Part shown: piece by piece, positions 35,601 through 42,827 of the stretch
Position numbering within the stretch: position 1 is the first letter of the stretch
How the letters are laid out: the number at the start of each line of letters is the position of its first letter
Assembly: GCA_963971575.1 (NCBI GenBank)
Contig: OZ020611.1
Span: forward strand, 62,901,381-62,965,380
Direction: 5' to 3'
DNA: 64,000 nucleotides
Source: Liopterus haemorrhoidalis
Taxonomy: Eukaryota > Arthropoda > Insecta > Coleoptera > Dytiscidae
The notes under the pieces: generated by a model
Seen by the model: the letters and a program-made list of their open reading frames with translations, nothing else
Databases searched by the model: none
What the model was told of the DNA's origin: nothing
Program-made: the position numbers and the translations under genes

Positions 35601-38600
35601 CAGAGATATTATTTATCATGACTAACGTTAACGTTGACGTTTTTAACGTTACATGTAAGTATGAAAAAATTGAGAAAAAAAATTACAAACATTTTTCGTT
35701 TTATCAAAAAACGTCTCCAATAAAAGTTATTAGTTATTGCATTTATAGCAACTTTTGTTAAATAATTTTATTCGCAATATTTTTCTGTTGCTAAATAGTC
35801 GCAAAAATCTTAAAACCGACACGAGTAAACTCCCATTTTTTGATTGATCAACTCGTGCCATTGATGTCAAAAGCTTAAATATGCAGTTTCATAAAAATCC
35901 TTTTACCCACATTTGCTCTGCACATGATCACAGACAAACAGACAGGCAGACGGATGGACAGACGGAGGGATAGACAGACCGACAGATATCATGCTAAAAA
36001 ATAGTCAAAACGTTATGTAGGGACCTCAATTCGTGGAGATCCATCGAAATCTCGAAATGTCAAAATCGGTATGATCACAATACCTCCCTTATAAAGGGTG
36101 TCCCAAGATTAACGCAAGATTTGAATTTGCCGCCATTTGTGCTGTAAATTGTTGGCAACCCTGAAAAAAAAAAAAAAACAATTTTACAGCTAACAGTTTA
36201 GGGTTAGTAAAAATGGAGCGCTACACGATACAACAACGTGTTTTCATGGATTATTGAACATCAACAAGTGGATGCTGATTTTTCGAGCAAAATCATCCTA
36301 AGCGATGAAGCACATTTTCACCTTGATGGCTTTGTTAATCGCCAAAATTGCCGTGTTTGGGGTTCGGAGAACCCACATGTGATTGTCGAAAAACAAATGC
36401 ATCCACAACGTGTTACTGTTTGGTGCGGATTTTGGACAGGAGGCATCATTGGACCATACTTTTTTGAAAATGAGGCTGGTGACATGATAACACAGTTCTT
36501 TCTGCCGAAATTGGATGATATTGATGTGGCCAATATGTGGTTTCAATAAGACGGTGCCACATGTCATACAGCCCGTGAAACAATTCAATTACTGCATGAG
36601 ACATTTCCTGGTCGTGTACTCTTTCGTTTCGGTGATCAGAATTGGCCCCCTAGATCGTGTGATTTAATACCATTAGATTTCTTTTTATGGGGTTATTTGA
36701 AGTCAAAGGTCTATGTCAACAAGCCCACAACCACCCGTGCATTACAGGAGGGAATTAAACGCTGCATCAACGAAATTCAGCCACATTTATGAAAAATGGT
36801 CATGGAAAATTTCGACAAAAGAGTGCGTATGTGCCAGCAAAGCCGTGGAGGCCATTTGCCCGATGTGGTATTCCATAAATAACCCTATCCTATGTAGTTT
36901 ATGATTCAATAAAAAAATAACAATCTAAAGACTAAAAACTATATTTTCTATTTCATTCAAATCATGCGTTAATCTTGGGACAACCATTATATGTTGGCGA
37001 TCGGTAAAAAAAAATATGCTTGACGACAAAAAAATATCGACATTTTTCGAAAAACTAACCTAATCAAAAGTCCTGTTGAACAATTTCGGTTCCCATCAAT
37101 GTTCATTATGTAGATTTTTTTCAGATTTTTAGATCAACCACTCTGAGAGATAGGGTGGAGGACAAAAGTTTTTCGACATATTTTTGACGAACCTCCCATA
37201 AAAAAAGTTTTTCAAAAATAAAAATTTTTCGTTGCTTCACGCATTAAGAGGTTTCATTGGGTATGCCACTTAAGATTTCAAAAAATTAATTATTTTTTTA
37301 TTAAATACATAAGTGTTTATATTCATATCGAGATGTGATTTTTTGAACTCTCAGTATTTTTCCTATATGTGGATCAAAGAGTTATGCATGCCAAATTTCA
37401 GCTTTTTATGTTAAGCCGTTTGGCTACAATTTCTACCGTACAAACAGATAGATACATGAGTGATGTTATAAGGCTTTTTTGGTGGTCATACCTACAAAAC
37501 CCTAAACATTTATAATAATATAAAAAAAAAAACAATAATACTACCATCGAAATTTTACTATCTTTACAAACGTCAAATGTATTATTATGTAAAACATAAA
37601 AACATAAATAAAGATAATAACAGAAGTAGCAAAAAAGGTAAATTCTTATCAAACAGGTTGTTATAAAACCTCTAGCAGTTTAAAAAAATCTTATTTAAAT
37701 AATGTAATTTATGTAACGGACCATTAATAAAACATATAATAAATATTGCAATGCAATGCTTTTGAGTATGTACACGCATAATAAAATAGTTTACATTTTA
37801 ATTACAATAGTTTATTTAACATGAAAGTACAAACACATTTTAGATCATATATGGAATGTCAATAAAATATCATTTATTTATCAATGGTTTCTAAATGGTA
37901 TATTAAAATTTTAGTGAAGGCGAAAATCGAAAGTAAATATTAAATCATGAATAACGTCAGGCAAAAACGATCCCAAATAGCTTCTTAAGTGGATTGTAAA
38001 CAGCAATTATTTAGATAAGATTAAGCGATTGATATTGCAATTATGATAAAATACCAAACCATACCGAGCCATTTTATTAACTAGAATGCGAATGAAAATT
38101 TGAGCCATTGCTAAAATGGAGTACTACAGGTAGCGTTGGCAGAGCCGCAGTAAGGAAAACTTGCGCTAGGGGCAAAACTGTGTTTTGGCGCCCTTGGCAA
38201 AAAAAAGGTGGTCCTCACTTCCCAAAATCCAAGTGATGAGCAAAAAAAAAGGTCCAAAAAAAAAGCTTCGCAATGTGGCGCCCCTTAGTCAAACTCGTCG
38301 GCGCCCTATTCCTTAGTGCGCTAGGGGCCGTCGCCCTTCCGCCGCCCCCCCTTACTGCGGCCCTGAGCGTTGGTACCTTGGCAGGGCCGGCGCTAGGATT
38401 TGCGAGATTGTCAAGAAAAATTTATATTAACGCGGTGGTCAAAAAGGGCTGGTTCAATAATGATGAACCACGCAAAATGATGGAATGAACGAGATACATC
38501 AGCCAAAATGTAATTTTCCTTACCTGGTGCTGTCCGCTACCATGCAATGTTTACATATTAGATACTCCTATAATGTTTCAAATGTATATATTTTATTGAG

Positions 38601-41600
38601 GGATACGTTTAGTGTATGTCACACTATTTTTTTTTCTGTGGCATCTCTCAATAACAACTTTCGGCTGTGTGATTTTTTCTCATATTCGGGGAATCACAGT
38701 GCTTCACACTATATGCAAAGCACCCCACCCGTTTTCTTCTTTCTAATTTCAGCCCGCTCGAAAACTACATATGTAATTTAGATGGGAGTTTGGTGTACGC
38801 GAGTACGCGTGGTTCAGAAAGTTCGTACCATGCGCGAGGCCTGTTGGGCCTCGAGGCCATGTGCCACTACACATGCTGCACATGCCTAGCGCCTGCCCTG
38901 CACATTGGTATATATCTAAACCAGTGGTTCTCAACCAGGGTGCCGCGGCTTCCTGGAGTGCCGCAAGCACATGAAAAGGGTACCGCGAGCTTTTCAAAAT
39001 AAATTCGCCGCTATTCTCGGAATCGAAGACCCGTGTCTTACAGAAAATACGCGGGAAATGTGTTCTCTCTCACTCGTCATAAAACCCTTGCGAGTTTATT
39101 GGACGTCAAACACGCCCGACCTTGAACGGCCCGCTCGCGCGCTTTCTCTCTATTGTGACATATTTAATAGTAGGGTGCCGCGAAGATCTCACATTTTGCA
39201 TAGGGGTGCCTTCACCTAAAAAAGGTTGAGAACCACTGATCTAAACAGTAGAATGACCAGAGCTGGGGACCAGTGGCACACCCAGGAAATTGGGGGGGGG
39301 GAGGAAGACAAAATAATTTAAATTATGAATAAGGTTCTCACTACTAAATTTCAAGTGATGGTCTAAAAAAAAGGTCCTCGCTTCGGAATTGCAAGTGATG
39401 ACATAAAAAAAAAATCCTCACTTCTAAAACACAAGTGACGACCTAAAAAAATTCATCTCCATTTTTAAATAGATATATTTACCTAAGACGATGGTGAACA
39501 TTTTCTAGTGTTTGTAGGTTTTTATTTTTATTTCCTTCTGTCTTGGGGGGGGGGGGGCTCCCCTGGGTGCGCCACTGCTGGGGACTAAAGCTGAGAATAG
39601 CCGGCGAACGACTCTAGCCACTAAAGGCAGAATATTCTTGAGGGTCTTTTCACAAATGTCAGGGTTTTGTAGGTATTCAATAAGTGTAACAAGCCAATAG
39701 AATGTCTAGGAATATTTGTTCTATAATTACATAAATATCAACAGTTTTTTTTATAGTCATTTTTGTTCGTTATTTGAGTACTAAGAGCTTCCATTTAATT
39801 TTTTTAAATTAAATTTAAATTATTTCCAAAAATTTCGGCACAATAAAATTTAAATTATAAATTTCAGCAATTTTTTCTGCATTTACTTCGTATTCAAGCC
39901 TTTATTAAATTAATAAGAAATCTATTGTTAAATGGATTCTTTTTTTCAAATATCAGAAACGTATTTCCCACTATTAACAATGTTTTATTTGATTTATAAG
40001 TATTTCACAACTATAAATGATTTATTCCTCTTTGATACCTTAAAACAATATACTAAAGTAATTCAAACAATAGGTTGAATCACGACGTATAATAGTTAGT
40101 AGAGCATACTACATACTTCACTCTACACACATGAACTCGGTTCTCAGCTGTTTAATTTTTTTTAATTATATATTTAATTTCAAAAGATATACACTACCTT
40201 AGCCATAAATACACAAAACCCATAACATTATTAGCCTTAATTTAGCCATGCATTAAAAAAATAATTTCTCTTCTCAAAAACACAAAATCTGCAATATTTT
40301 CTAAAAACGATATCTGATCAAAATTTCCTTTCGTACATTTCTGGTTCAGATCAATGAACATTACTTAGATTTTGTCAGATACTTAGTTTAACCCCTTGGT
40401 TAACCCGAGTAATATTTTTAGTACATTTTTTGAAAAACTACTTTGCGTTCCTTTATCAACGTCTTAAGAACTTTCTTTTGATATCTAAAGATAAATTTTA
40501 ATAAAATATGTTTTTTCAACGACAAAAAAAATCGACATTTTTCGAAAAAATAATCTGATCAAAAATGTCTGTTGCACTATCCCGGTTCCCATCAATGTAC
40601 ATTATTGAGATTTTTTGCAAATTATTAAATCAACGCCTCTGGGAAATAGGGTGGGGGACAAAAGTTTTTAGACAAATTTTTGGCGAAAATCTCATAAAAA
40701 ACTGATTTTTCAAAAATAAAAATTTGCCTGTTTATCCACGCATTAAGAGGTTTCATTTGATACCCCACTCAAAATTTTAAAAAAAATATTCATTTTTTCA
40801 TTAAATACATATGTATTTGTTTATACTTATCTTATCAGCGGTTCTTAACGTTTTTATACTCGGGACCCCCCCAACTAGCTTGAAATATTTTCTGGACCCC
40901 CCCAAGAAAAATTTTTAAATAATATTTTGTTACGGAATATAAATGCATTTTATAATATAATCCATATATCAATTTACCAACTATGAATTTCTATTTATTC
41001 TATTTTCTTTTAATTTCGGGACCCCCTAAGGTCTTTTCGGGACCTCCCGGTTAAGAACCGTTGTATCTCATGATGTTTTTTTTTTTGAACTTTCAGTATT
41101 TTTGCTATATGTGGGTCAAAGAGTTGTATAAACATGCCAAATATCAACTTTCTGTGTTCATCCGTTTGGTTTCAATTTATACCGTACAAACAGACAAACT
41201 GACGGACGGAAAGTCAGTCAGACAAATAGACGGACACATAAGTGACGTTATAAGGGTTTTTTAGTGGCCATATATACCTACAAATCCCTAAAAATGAAGC
41301 CATTTATCAATATATTTCTTATTAATTTAATTAAGGCTTAGATACAAAGCAAGTCGCAGAAAAACTCCCTGGGATTTAAATTAAAATTTGATTGTGAATT
41401 TTCTCAAATTATTTAAATTTAGTTTAAAATATTAAACGACAGCTCTTAGAATTCAAATTAAAGTTATTGCAAAAATATTACGATCGAAGTGTTTATTTAA
41501 TATTGACGTCTGTTATTCTAGTCTAAAATTATTGGATGAAACTGAACAGAGAACGAGTCACCTTGAATGCAATTTGTTTATCATTATTATTATTATTTTT

Positions 41601-42827
41601 TTGTGATATGTTTTTTATCACTGTGATTTTTTTAGGGCCACAAAAAAACTTACACTTGAACCATGGGCGCCCGCACGACTCTTAAGTGTTTTATTTCAAA
41701 CCCTTATGCTTTTTTATTCTCAAATTTATTTACTTTTATAAATGGCATTTATTCGTTCCAAGTTTGCATTAAGGGGCCTTGCAACACTGGAGCACCTCGG
41801 GCCTCACAAAGGATAAGCAGGGGCGCCGAGAGAGGGCCCAGTCTCTGTAAAACAATAATTCTGGGCACGGAAAGACAATAATTCCACCCGCGCGTAGATA
41901 GTACTTTATTTTCTCTGATATATAATATATGTAAGATTTGTTTACGTGACATGCTCATTTTCCATACGGAAACTATTGATAGAAACACCACAAAGAGGCC
42001 TAAATATTGACAACTGATGACAGCTAACTACATAAACAAAGTGTGCAGTCAGACCGGGTATGGCCTGGACTTACAAACGCTATTATTTCAATTATTATTA
42101 CGTCAATTATGACGGATGATCGTTCATCCGATTTGAGTATGTTAAGTTTGCAAAGGGAAAAAATTACTAATAACACAATAAATTTTATAGAAGTCATTAA
42201 TACAAATTTGTCAATGTTCACAGACGCCTTCAATTTCTATTAAAATAGTACTTTGTATTCATGAATATTAAAAATATGCCTACATATTTAGCACTCCCCC
42301 TTGAAAAAAAAAAAATCTGTGCGCGCCCATGACCTGGACCACTTTACACCGGTGCTGTTGCCACCCCTTTCAGCTTTTAACCTAAGGTAAAACCATAGAG
42401 AGGTAAAACTCTTTTTCCTCGCCCTTGGTACAGTCTGAAATAAATATAAAGAATTCAATAAAATAATTACTTACTCAGCAGCAGCTCCATGTTTATAATA
42501 GTATGCGAAACTCTTCAACAACTGATTTTCATTTTTTATTTCATTAAAATGTTCCGGTGCCCCAAGTAAAACGCTGTCTTTGAGTAAATCTTTAGCCTCT
42601 ACAAAAACATCATGACAGGCACCATACCCAACGGCAACACGTGGTTGTTTCACACCTGAGGCTACAAAATTTTTTGCTTCTAACTCTAATAACCCATTTA
42701 AAACAGATGATTGACGGCTATTTTCATCTTTAATTTGAAATACTATACTAAGATTATAGTAAATAGATAACAAAACAGCGACAAACGTCACAAGAACACT
42801 ACTCTTTATCATAAAACTAAAAGACAT
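20585..42827 (-). CDS. ADPGK: ADP-dependent glucokinase, complete gene (five exons)
   Basis: Gene-level entry: join of 42475-42827, 25866-26056, 23285-23521, 22945-23215 and 20585-21011 gives 1,479 nt, 492 residues plus stop, close to the usual length of about 497 in animals. All junctions are GT-AG with matching phases (2, 1, 1, 2). The enzyme phosphorylates glucose to glucose 6-phosphate using ADP; vertebrate ADPGK is an ER-associated member of the ribokinase-like fold. The N-terminus (SSVLVTFVAVLLSIYY) is a hydrophobic signal anchor. Conserved blocks: VAVGYGACHDVFVEA, AAAERF, ALGGNAPVMASRF, DVHLIIEY, ANRYIIHND, LVVSGLQMMD, HFEMASF, IGMNEQEL, LTRIHVHSLAY and PVLVCTDVQQ-TAGCGD. The catalytic Asp is near residue 481. 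No disabling change is seen. Confidence 0.97.
21165..21700. mobile_element. Degraded hAT-like repeat in ADPGK intron 4
   Basis: CAGGGGTTCTTAAACTTATG followed by GGACCCCC resembles the left end of CAGNGGTTCTTAA-type hAT MITEs; near 21670 GCGGACCCCCAAGGGTCCG is a GGACCCC-rich right part. A matching terminal repeat and TSD are not visible. Confidence 0.4.
22066..22748 (+). repeat. Family B repeat copy
   Basis: Begins CAGCTGTGGCCACCACAGGA; contains CGTTTTATCAAAAAACGTCT, GACACGAGTAAACTCCCATT, a CAGA/CGGA microsatellite (22520-22630) and CGAAATCTCGAAATGTCAAA; ends ATATGTTGGCGGTCGGTAAA. Same order in 35498-37008 (plus) and, inverted, 26415-26930; a diverged relative without the long microsatellite is at 24340-24760. 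Confidence 0.8.
22520..22630. repeat. (CAGA)n/(CGGA)n microsatellite
   Basis: Tetranucleotide run at a fixed site of a family B copy. It reads as TDRQ repeats on plus and SVCL repeats on minus, which creates spurious ORFs. Confidence 0.95.
22945..23215 (-). CDS. ADPGK: ADPGK exon 4
   Basis: Acceptor GTTTTTTAG|GAGTAC, donor ATATCA|GTAAGT. Encodes GVREKRLEAIKNQM, SRVHFEMASFVEEKLLKDL and SIGMNEQELTNIHNI; NEQEL is the hallmark of ADP-dependent sugar kinases. Separated from exon 3 by an intron of only 69 bp. Confidence 0.95.
23285..23521 (-). CDS. ADPGK: ADPGK exon 3
   Basis: Acceptor TTAATTTTTAG|TTGCAA, donor CCACCAG|GTGAGA. Encodes the DDVHLIIEYDVGEVWNNIRT block, ANRYIIHNDANN and HVLVVSGLQMMDNYPF. 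237 nt, phase 1 at both ends. Confidence 0.95.
23550..25280 (+). repeat. Family A2 repeat and diverged family B segment in ADPGK intron 3
   Basis: Starts with GTGTGAATTTTCACACACTT and CAAGGTTTTGTAGGAATTTA; proceeds through A2 blocks seen again near 39.65 and 45.07 kb (AGTACTAAGAGCT-type, TTCAGAAACGTATTTCTCAC, CGTATAATAGTA). A family B-like segment (24340-24760: CGTTTTATCAAAAAACGTCT ... CCATTTCTAGTCAACCGATC) interrupts it. Fills nearly the whole 2.3-kb intron. Confidence 0.6.
25866..26056 (-). CDS. ADPGK: ADPGK exon 2
   Basis: Acceptor TTTGTCCACAG|GCGG, donor GAAA|GTAAAT. Its first base completes the Glu codon of AAAE-RF. Encodes RFMSDSDLFRQWVTKASSIE and WALGGNAPVMASRFQKEG, the sugar-binding GGNA motif. 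It lies 16.4 kb from exon 1. Confidence 0.95.
26415..26930 (-). repeat. Family B repeat copy, inverted
   Basis: Reverse complement of the family B 3' half: starts TTTTACCGACCGCCAACATA, carries the (GTCT)n run 26519-26640, then GTGCAGAGTAAATTCGGC, TTGATCAACTTTTGGTAAAA and AGACATTTTTTGATAAAACG. Lies in ADPGK intron 1, just upstream of exon 2. Confidence 0.8.
26519..26640. repeat. (GTCT)n/(GTCC)n microsatellite
   Basis: About 28 tandem GTCT units followed by TTCC/GTCC units, at the family B microsatellite site. Confidence 0.97.
27146..28191 (+). repeat. Family A repeat copy with tRNA-Glu-like module
   Basis: Starts GTGAAGTGTGAAGTTTCACA and CAGGGTTTTGCAGGTATTTA; ends AGGGTTTTTTGGTCATACCT then ACAAAACCCT, with ACAGACAGACAGACAGACGA just before. 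Contains all blocks of the family, including the tRNA-like module at 27571-27650. Confidence 0.82.
27571..27650 (-). other. tRNA-Glu-like module inside family A
   Basis: On the minus strand CTGGTCTAGTGGTTATGGC is a tRNA-Glu-type D-arm with an A-box, followed by CTCTTCACCC (anticodon-arm-like, TTC) and AGGGATCGAACCCT (B-box/T-arm with one mismatch). The extra nucleotides between anticodon arm and T-arm and the unpaired ends exclude a functional tRNA gene. Confidence 0.7.
28282..28675. mobile_element. hAT-like MITE (CAGTGTTTCCCAAACT ends) with nested inverted-repeat element
   Basis: Ends CAGTGTTTCCCAAACT and, inverted, CAGAGTTTCCCAAACT. Flanking 8-mers ACCTAACA and ATCTAAGG agree only partly. 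Inside, ATCGATGGTGTAATTCTAAT (28351) and its exact inverse (ending 28598) bound a further insert with repeated ACCTCGTA/TACGAGGT words. Confidence 0.7.
28821..29909. mobile_element. MITE family C, copy 2, split by a Tc1 remnant
   Basis: Ends AAAGCTGCGTTCAGAGC and its inverse, continuing CTTAAATTAGTCGACTAT. Without the 514-bp Tc1 insert it is about 575 bp. Shares the internal ATTAGGTTAGGTTTAGTTAG block with copy 1. Confidence 0.85.
29334..29847 (-). mobile_element. Deleted Tc1-like element
   Basis: TIR CAGTAGGTGGCCAAATTATT at both ends (perfect over more than 20 nt). TA precedes the left end; CA follows the right end, explained as a mutated TA by comparison with family C copy 1. On the minus strand ETAKEIITTKRQFIETLIRE and CIESMPKRLEAAIAAKGGI followed by a stop are the Tc1 transposase C-terminus; the rest is deleted. 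Confidence 0.88.
29910..30337. other. Intron DNA, nothing recognised
   Basis: Part of ADPGK intron 1. No repeat structure or coding signal identified. Confidence 0.4.
30338..31511. mobile_element. Non-autonomous hAT element rich in CATCGATG
   Basis: Perfect 8-bp TSD GTAGTCAA (30330-30337, 31512-31519). Left end TAGGGTTGTACATCGA, inverted right end TAGGGATGGGAAAAAACATC. Both ends carry many ACATCGATGTT words. 1,174 bp including two AGTCTRTTCC MITEs (30655-30830 with TA TSD; 30969-31110 one-ended, inverted). Confidence 0.88.
30655..30830. mobile_element. Tc1/mariner-type MITE nested in hAT
   Basis: TA on both sides; CAGTCTATTCCAAACG at the left and AGGTCTGTTCCTTTGG inverted at the right. 176 bp, closest relative of the copy at 3010. 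Confidence 0.8.
31520..32137. other. Mostly unassigned intron DNA with a hAT-like left end
   Basis: CAGTGGTTCTTAAACTATTC at about 31813 followed by GCACCCCC resembles the left TIR of a CAGTGGTTCTTAA hAT MITE; no right end was found. The rest is AT-rich. Confidence 0.35.
32138..32647. mobile_element. MITE family C, copy 3 (diverged)
   Basis: AAACTGCATTCAAGCTCCAA at the left and AAGCTGCATTCAAAATTAGT inverted at the right; internal TTCGTTGCGCACTAATTTTC matches copies 1 and 2. Older than the other two, judging by divergence. Confidence 0.7.
32671..33974 (+). repeat. Family A repeat copy with tRNA-like module and internal duplication
   Basis: Hairpin start GTGAAGTGTGAATTTTCACA, then CAGGGTTTCGCAGGTATTTA; ends AGGGTTTTTTGGTCATACCT plus ACAAAACCCT. 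The first 230 nt are partly repeated (a second 5' segment begins near 32880), suggesting two copies fused by unequal exchange. tRNA-like module at 33367-33436. Confidence 0.8.
33367..33436 (-). other. tRNA-like module inside family A
   Basis: Minus strand: CTTGGTGCAATGGTTACGG (A-box TGGTGCAATGG) and GAGTTCGAATACC (B-box-like). Same position within the repeat as the modules at 17460 and 27571 but a different body sequence. No acceptor stem. Confidence 0.55.
34094..34304. mobile_element. hAT MITE (CAGTGGCGGCGCTAG ends)
   Basis: Perfect 8-bp TSD CTTCCACC (34086-34093, 34305-34312). Ends CAGTGGCGGCGCTAGC and inverted TAGTGGCAGCGCTAGC. 211 bp; contains one AAGTAATGACCT/CCTCACTT hairpin unit and a poly-G run. 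Confidence 0.9.
34305..35497. other. Mixed A2 fragments and unassigned intron DNA
   Basis: 35220-35400 has A2-like words (CAAAAACTGCAATATTTTTC, GTACGTTTCGGGCTCAGATC). The rest (34.3-35.1 kb) is AT-rich with a poly-G run near 34823 and no recognised frame. Confidence 0.4.
36094..36987 (+). mobile_element. Mariner-like element, internally deleted
   Basis: TA on both sides (36092-36093, 36988-36989). TIRs AAGGGTGTCCCAAGATTAAC and inverted ATGGTTGTCCCAAGATTAAC, continuing GCAAGAT / GCATGAT. 894 bp instead of the usual 1.3 kb. The empty site is known from the family B copy at 22.7 kb, so the limits are exact. Confidence 0.95.
36213..36882 (+). pseudogene. Mariner-like transposase, deleted and with a stop
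   Basis: MERYTIQQRVF starts the frame, then about 500 nt of the N-terminal DNA-binding region is missing; it resumes SWIIEHQQVDADFSSKIILS-DEAHFHLDG, QRVTVWCGFWTGGIIGPYFF, WFQ-stop-DGATCHTA, NWPPRSCDLIPLDFFLWGYL and HLPDVVFHK. A further short in-frame deletion follows FENEAG. The Gln-to-stop change before DGATCHTA and the deletions make it inactive. The DDE_3 signature residues remain readable. Confidence 0.92.
37010..37505 (+). repeat. Family A2 repeat, 3' part
   Basis: ATCGACATTTTTCGAAAAAC, CCTGTTGAACAATTTCGG, GTGGATCAAAGAGTTATGCA, GCCGTTTGGCTACAATTTCT and the terminus GGTGGTCATACCTACAAAAC in family order. Confidence 0.7.
37506..38139. other. Intron DNA, nothing recognised
   Basis: AT-rich, part of ADPGK intron 1, no element ends found. 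Confidence 0.4.
38140..38365. mobile_element. hAT MITE (CAGRGCCGCAGTAAGG ends)
   Basis: Perfect 8-bp TSD AGCGTTGG (38132-38139, 38366-38373). Ends CAGAGCCGCAGTAAGG and inverted CAGGGCCGCAGTAAGG, with GCGCTAGGGGC inside both. 226 bp, GC-rich, with AAGTGATGA/GGTCC hairpin-unit remnants. Confidence 0.92.
38382..38900. mobile_element. hAT MITE (CAGGGCCGGCGCTAGG ends), long copy
   Basis: Left end CAGGGCCGGCGCTAGGATTT, right end inverted CAGGGCAGGCGCTAGGCATG. Flanking 8-mers TACCTTGG and CACATTGG agree at 6 of 8. Same TIR family as the 189-bp copy at 61279. 519 bp; the middle part is unrelated AT-rich DNA. Confidence 0.75.
38922..39238. mobile_element. hAT MITE (CAGTGGTTCTCAACC ends)
   Basis: Perfect 8-bp TSD ATCTAAAC (38914-38921, 39239-39246) and perfect TIR CAGTGGTTCTCAACC. 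317 bp. The 16-bp-class end sequence is shared by many animal hAT MITEs. Confidence 0.95.
39271..39577. mobile_element. hAT MITE (CAGTGGCACACCCAGG ends) with hairpin-unit array
   Basis: Perfect 8-bp TSD CTGGGGAC (39263-39270, 39578-39585). Ends CAGTGGCACACCCAGG and inverted CAGTGGCGCACCCAGG. Inside are three AAGTGATGGTCT/AAAGGTCCTCGCTT-type units and poly-G runs at both sides. 307 bp. Confidence 0.94.
39640..41290 (+). repeat. Family A2 repeat copy with nested hAT MITE
   Basis: CAGGGTTTTGTAGGTATTCA at the start; TTCAGAAACGTATTTC-type block (ATCAGAAACGTATTTCCCAC), CGACATTTTTCGAAAAAATA, ATGTGGGTCAAAGAGTTGTA and the end GGCCATATATACCTACAAAT. The region 41320-41500 carries an inverted A2 piece (GGCTTAGATACAAAGCAAGT). 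The nested MITE is at 40836-41063. Confidence 0.7.
40836..41063. mobile_element. hAT MITE (CAGCGGTTCTTAAC ends)
   Basis: TSDs TATCTTAT and TATCTCAT (7 of 8). Ends CAGCGGTTCTTAAC and inverted CAACGGTTCTTAACCGGG. Rich in GGGACCCCC. 228 bp, inserted in an A2 copy whose target GTTTATA..TCTCATGATGTTTTTTTGAAC is recognisable around it. Confidence 0.85.
41662..42331. mobile_element. hAT-like element (CATGGGCGC ends)
   Basis: Left CATGGGCGCCCGCACG, inverted right CATGGGCGCGCACAG. Flanks ACTTGAAC and ACCTGGAC agree at 6 of 8. 670 bp with a GC-rich interior fragment (AGGGGCGCCGAGAGAGGGCC) that may be another insert. No transposase domain recognised. Confidence 0.65.
42475..42827 (-). CDS. ADPGK: ADPGK exon 1 (start and signal anchor)
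   Basis: ATG at 42827; MSFSFMIKSS begins a hydrophobic N-terminus followed by RVAVGYGACHDVFVEAKDLL, the first strand of the ribokinase-like core, and LLKSFAYYYKHGAAAE. Donor CTGCTGA|GTAAGT. A second in-frame Met at residue 6 is a possible alternative start. Confidence 0.94.

Larger units (their letters stand above)
35498..37008 (+). repeat. Family B repeat copy interrupted by a mariner
   Basis: CAGCTGTGGCCACCACAGGA at the start; CGTTTTATCAAAAAACGTCT, the CAGA-type microsatellite (35937-35985) and CGAAATCTCGAAATGTCAAA follow. The terminal CTCCCTTATATATGTTGGCG is split at a TA by the mariner 36094-36987 and resumes TATGTTGGCGATCGGTAAAA. Confidence 0.88.
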
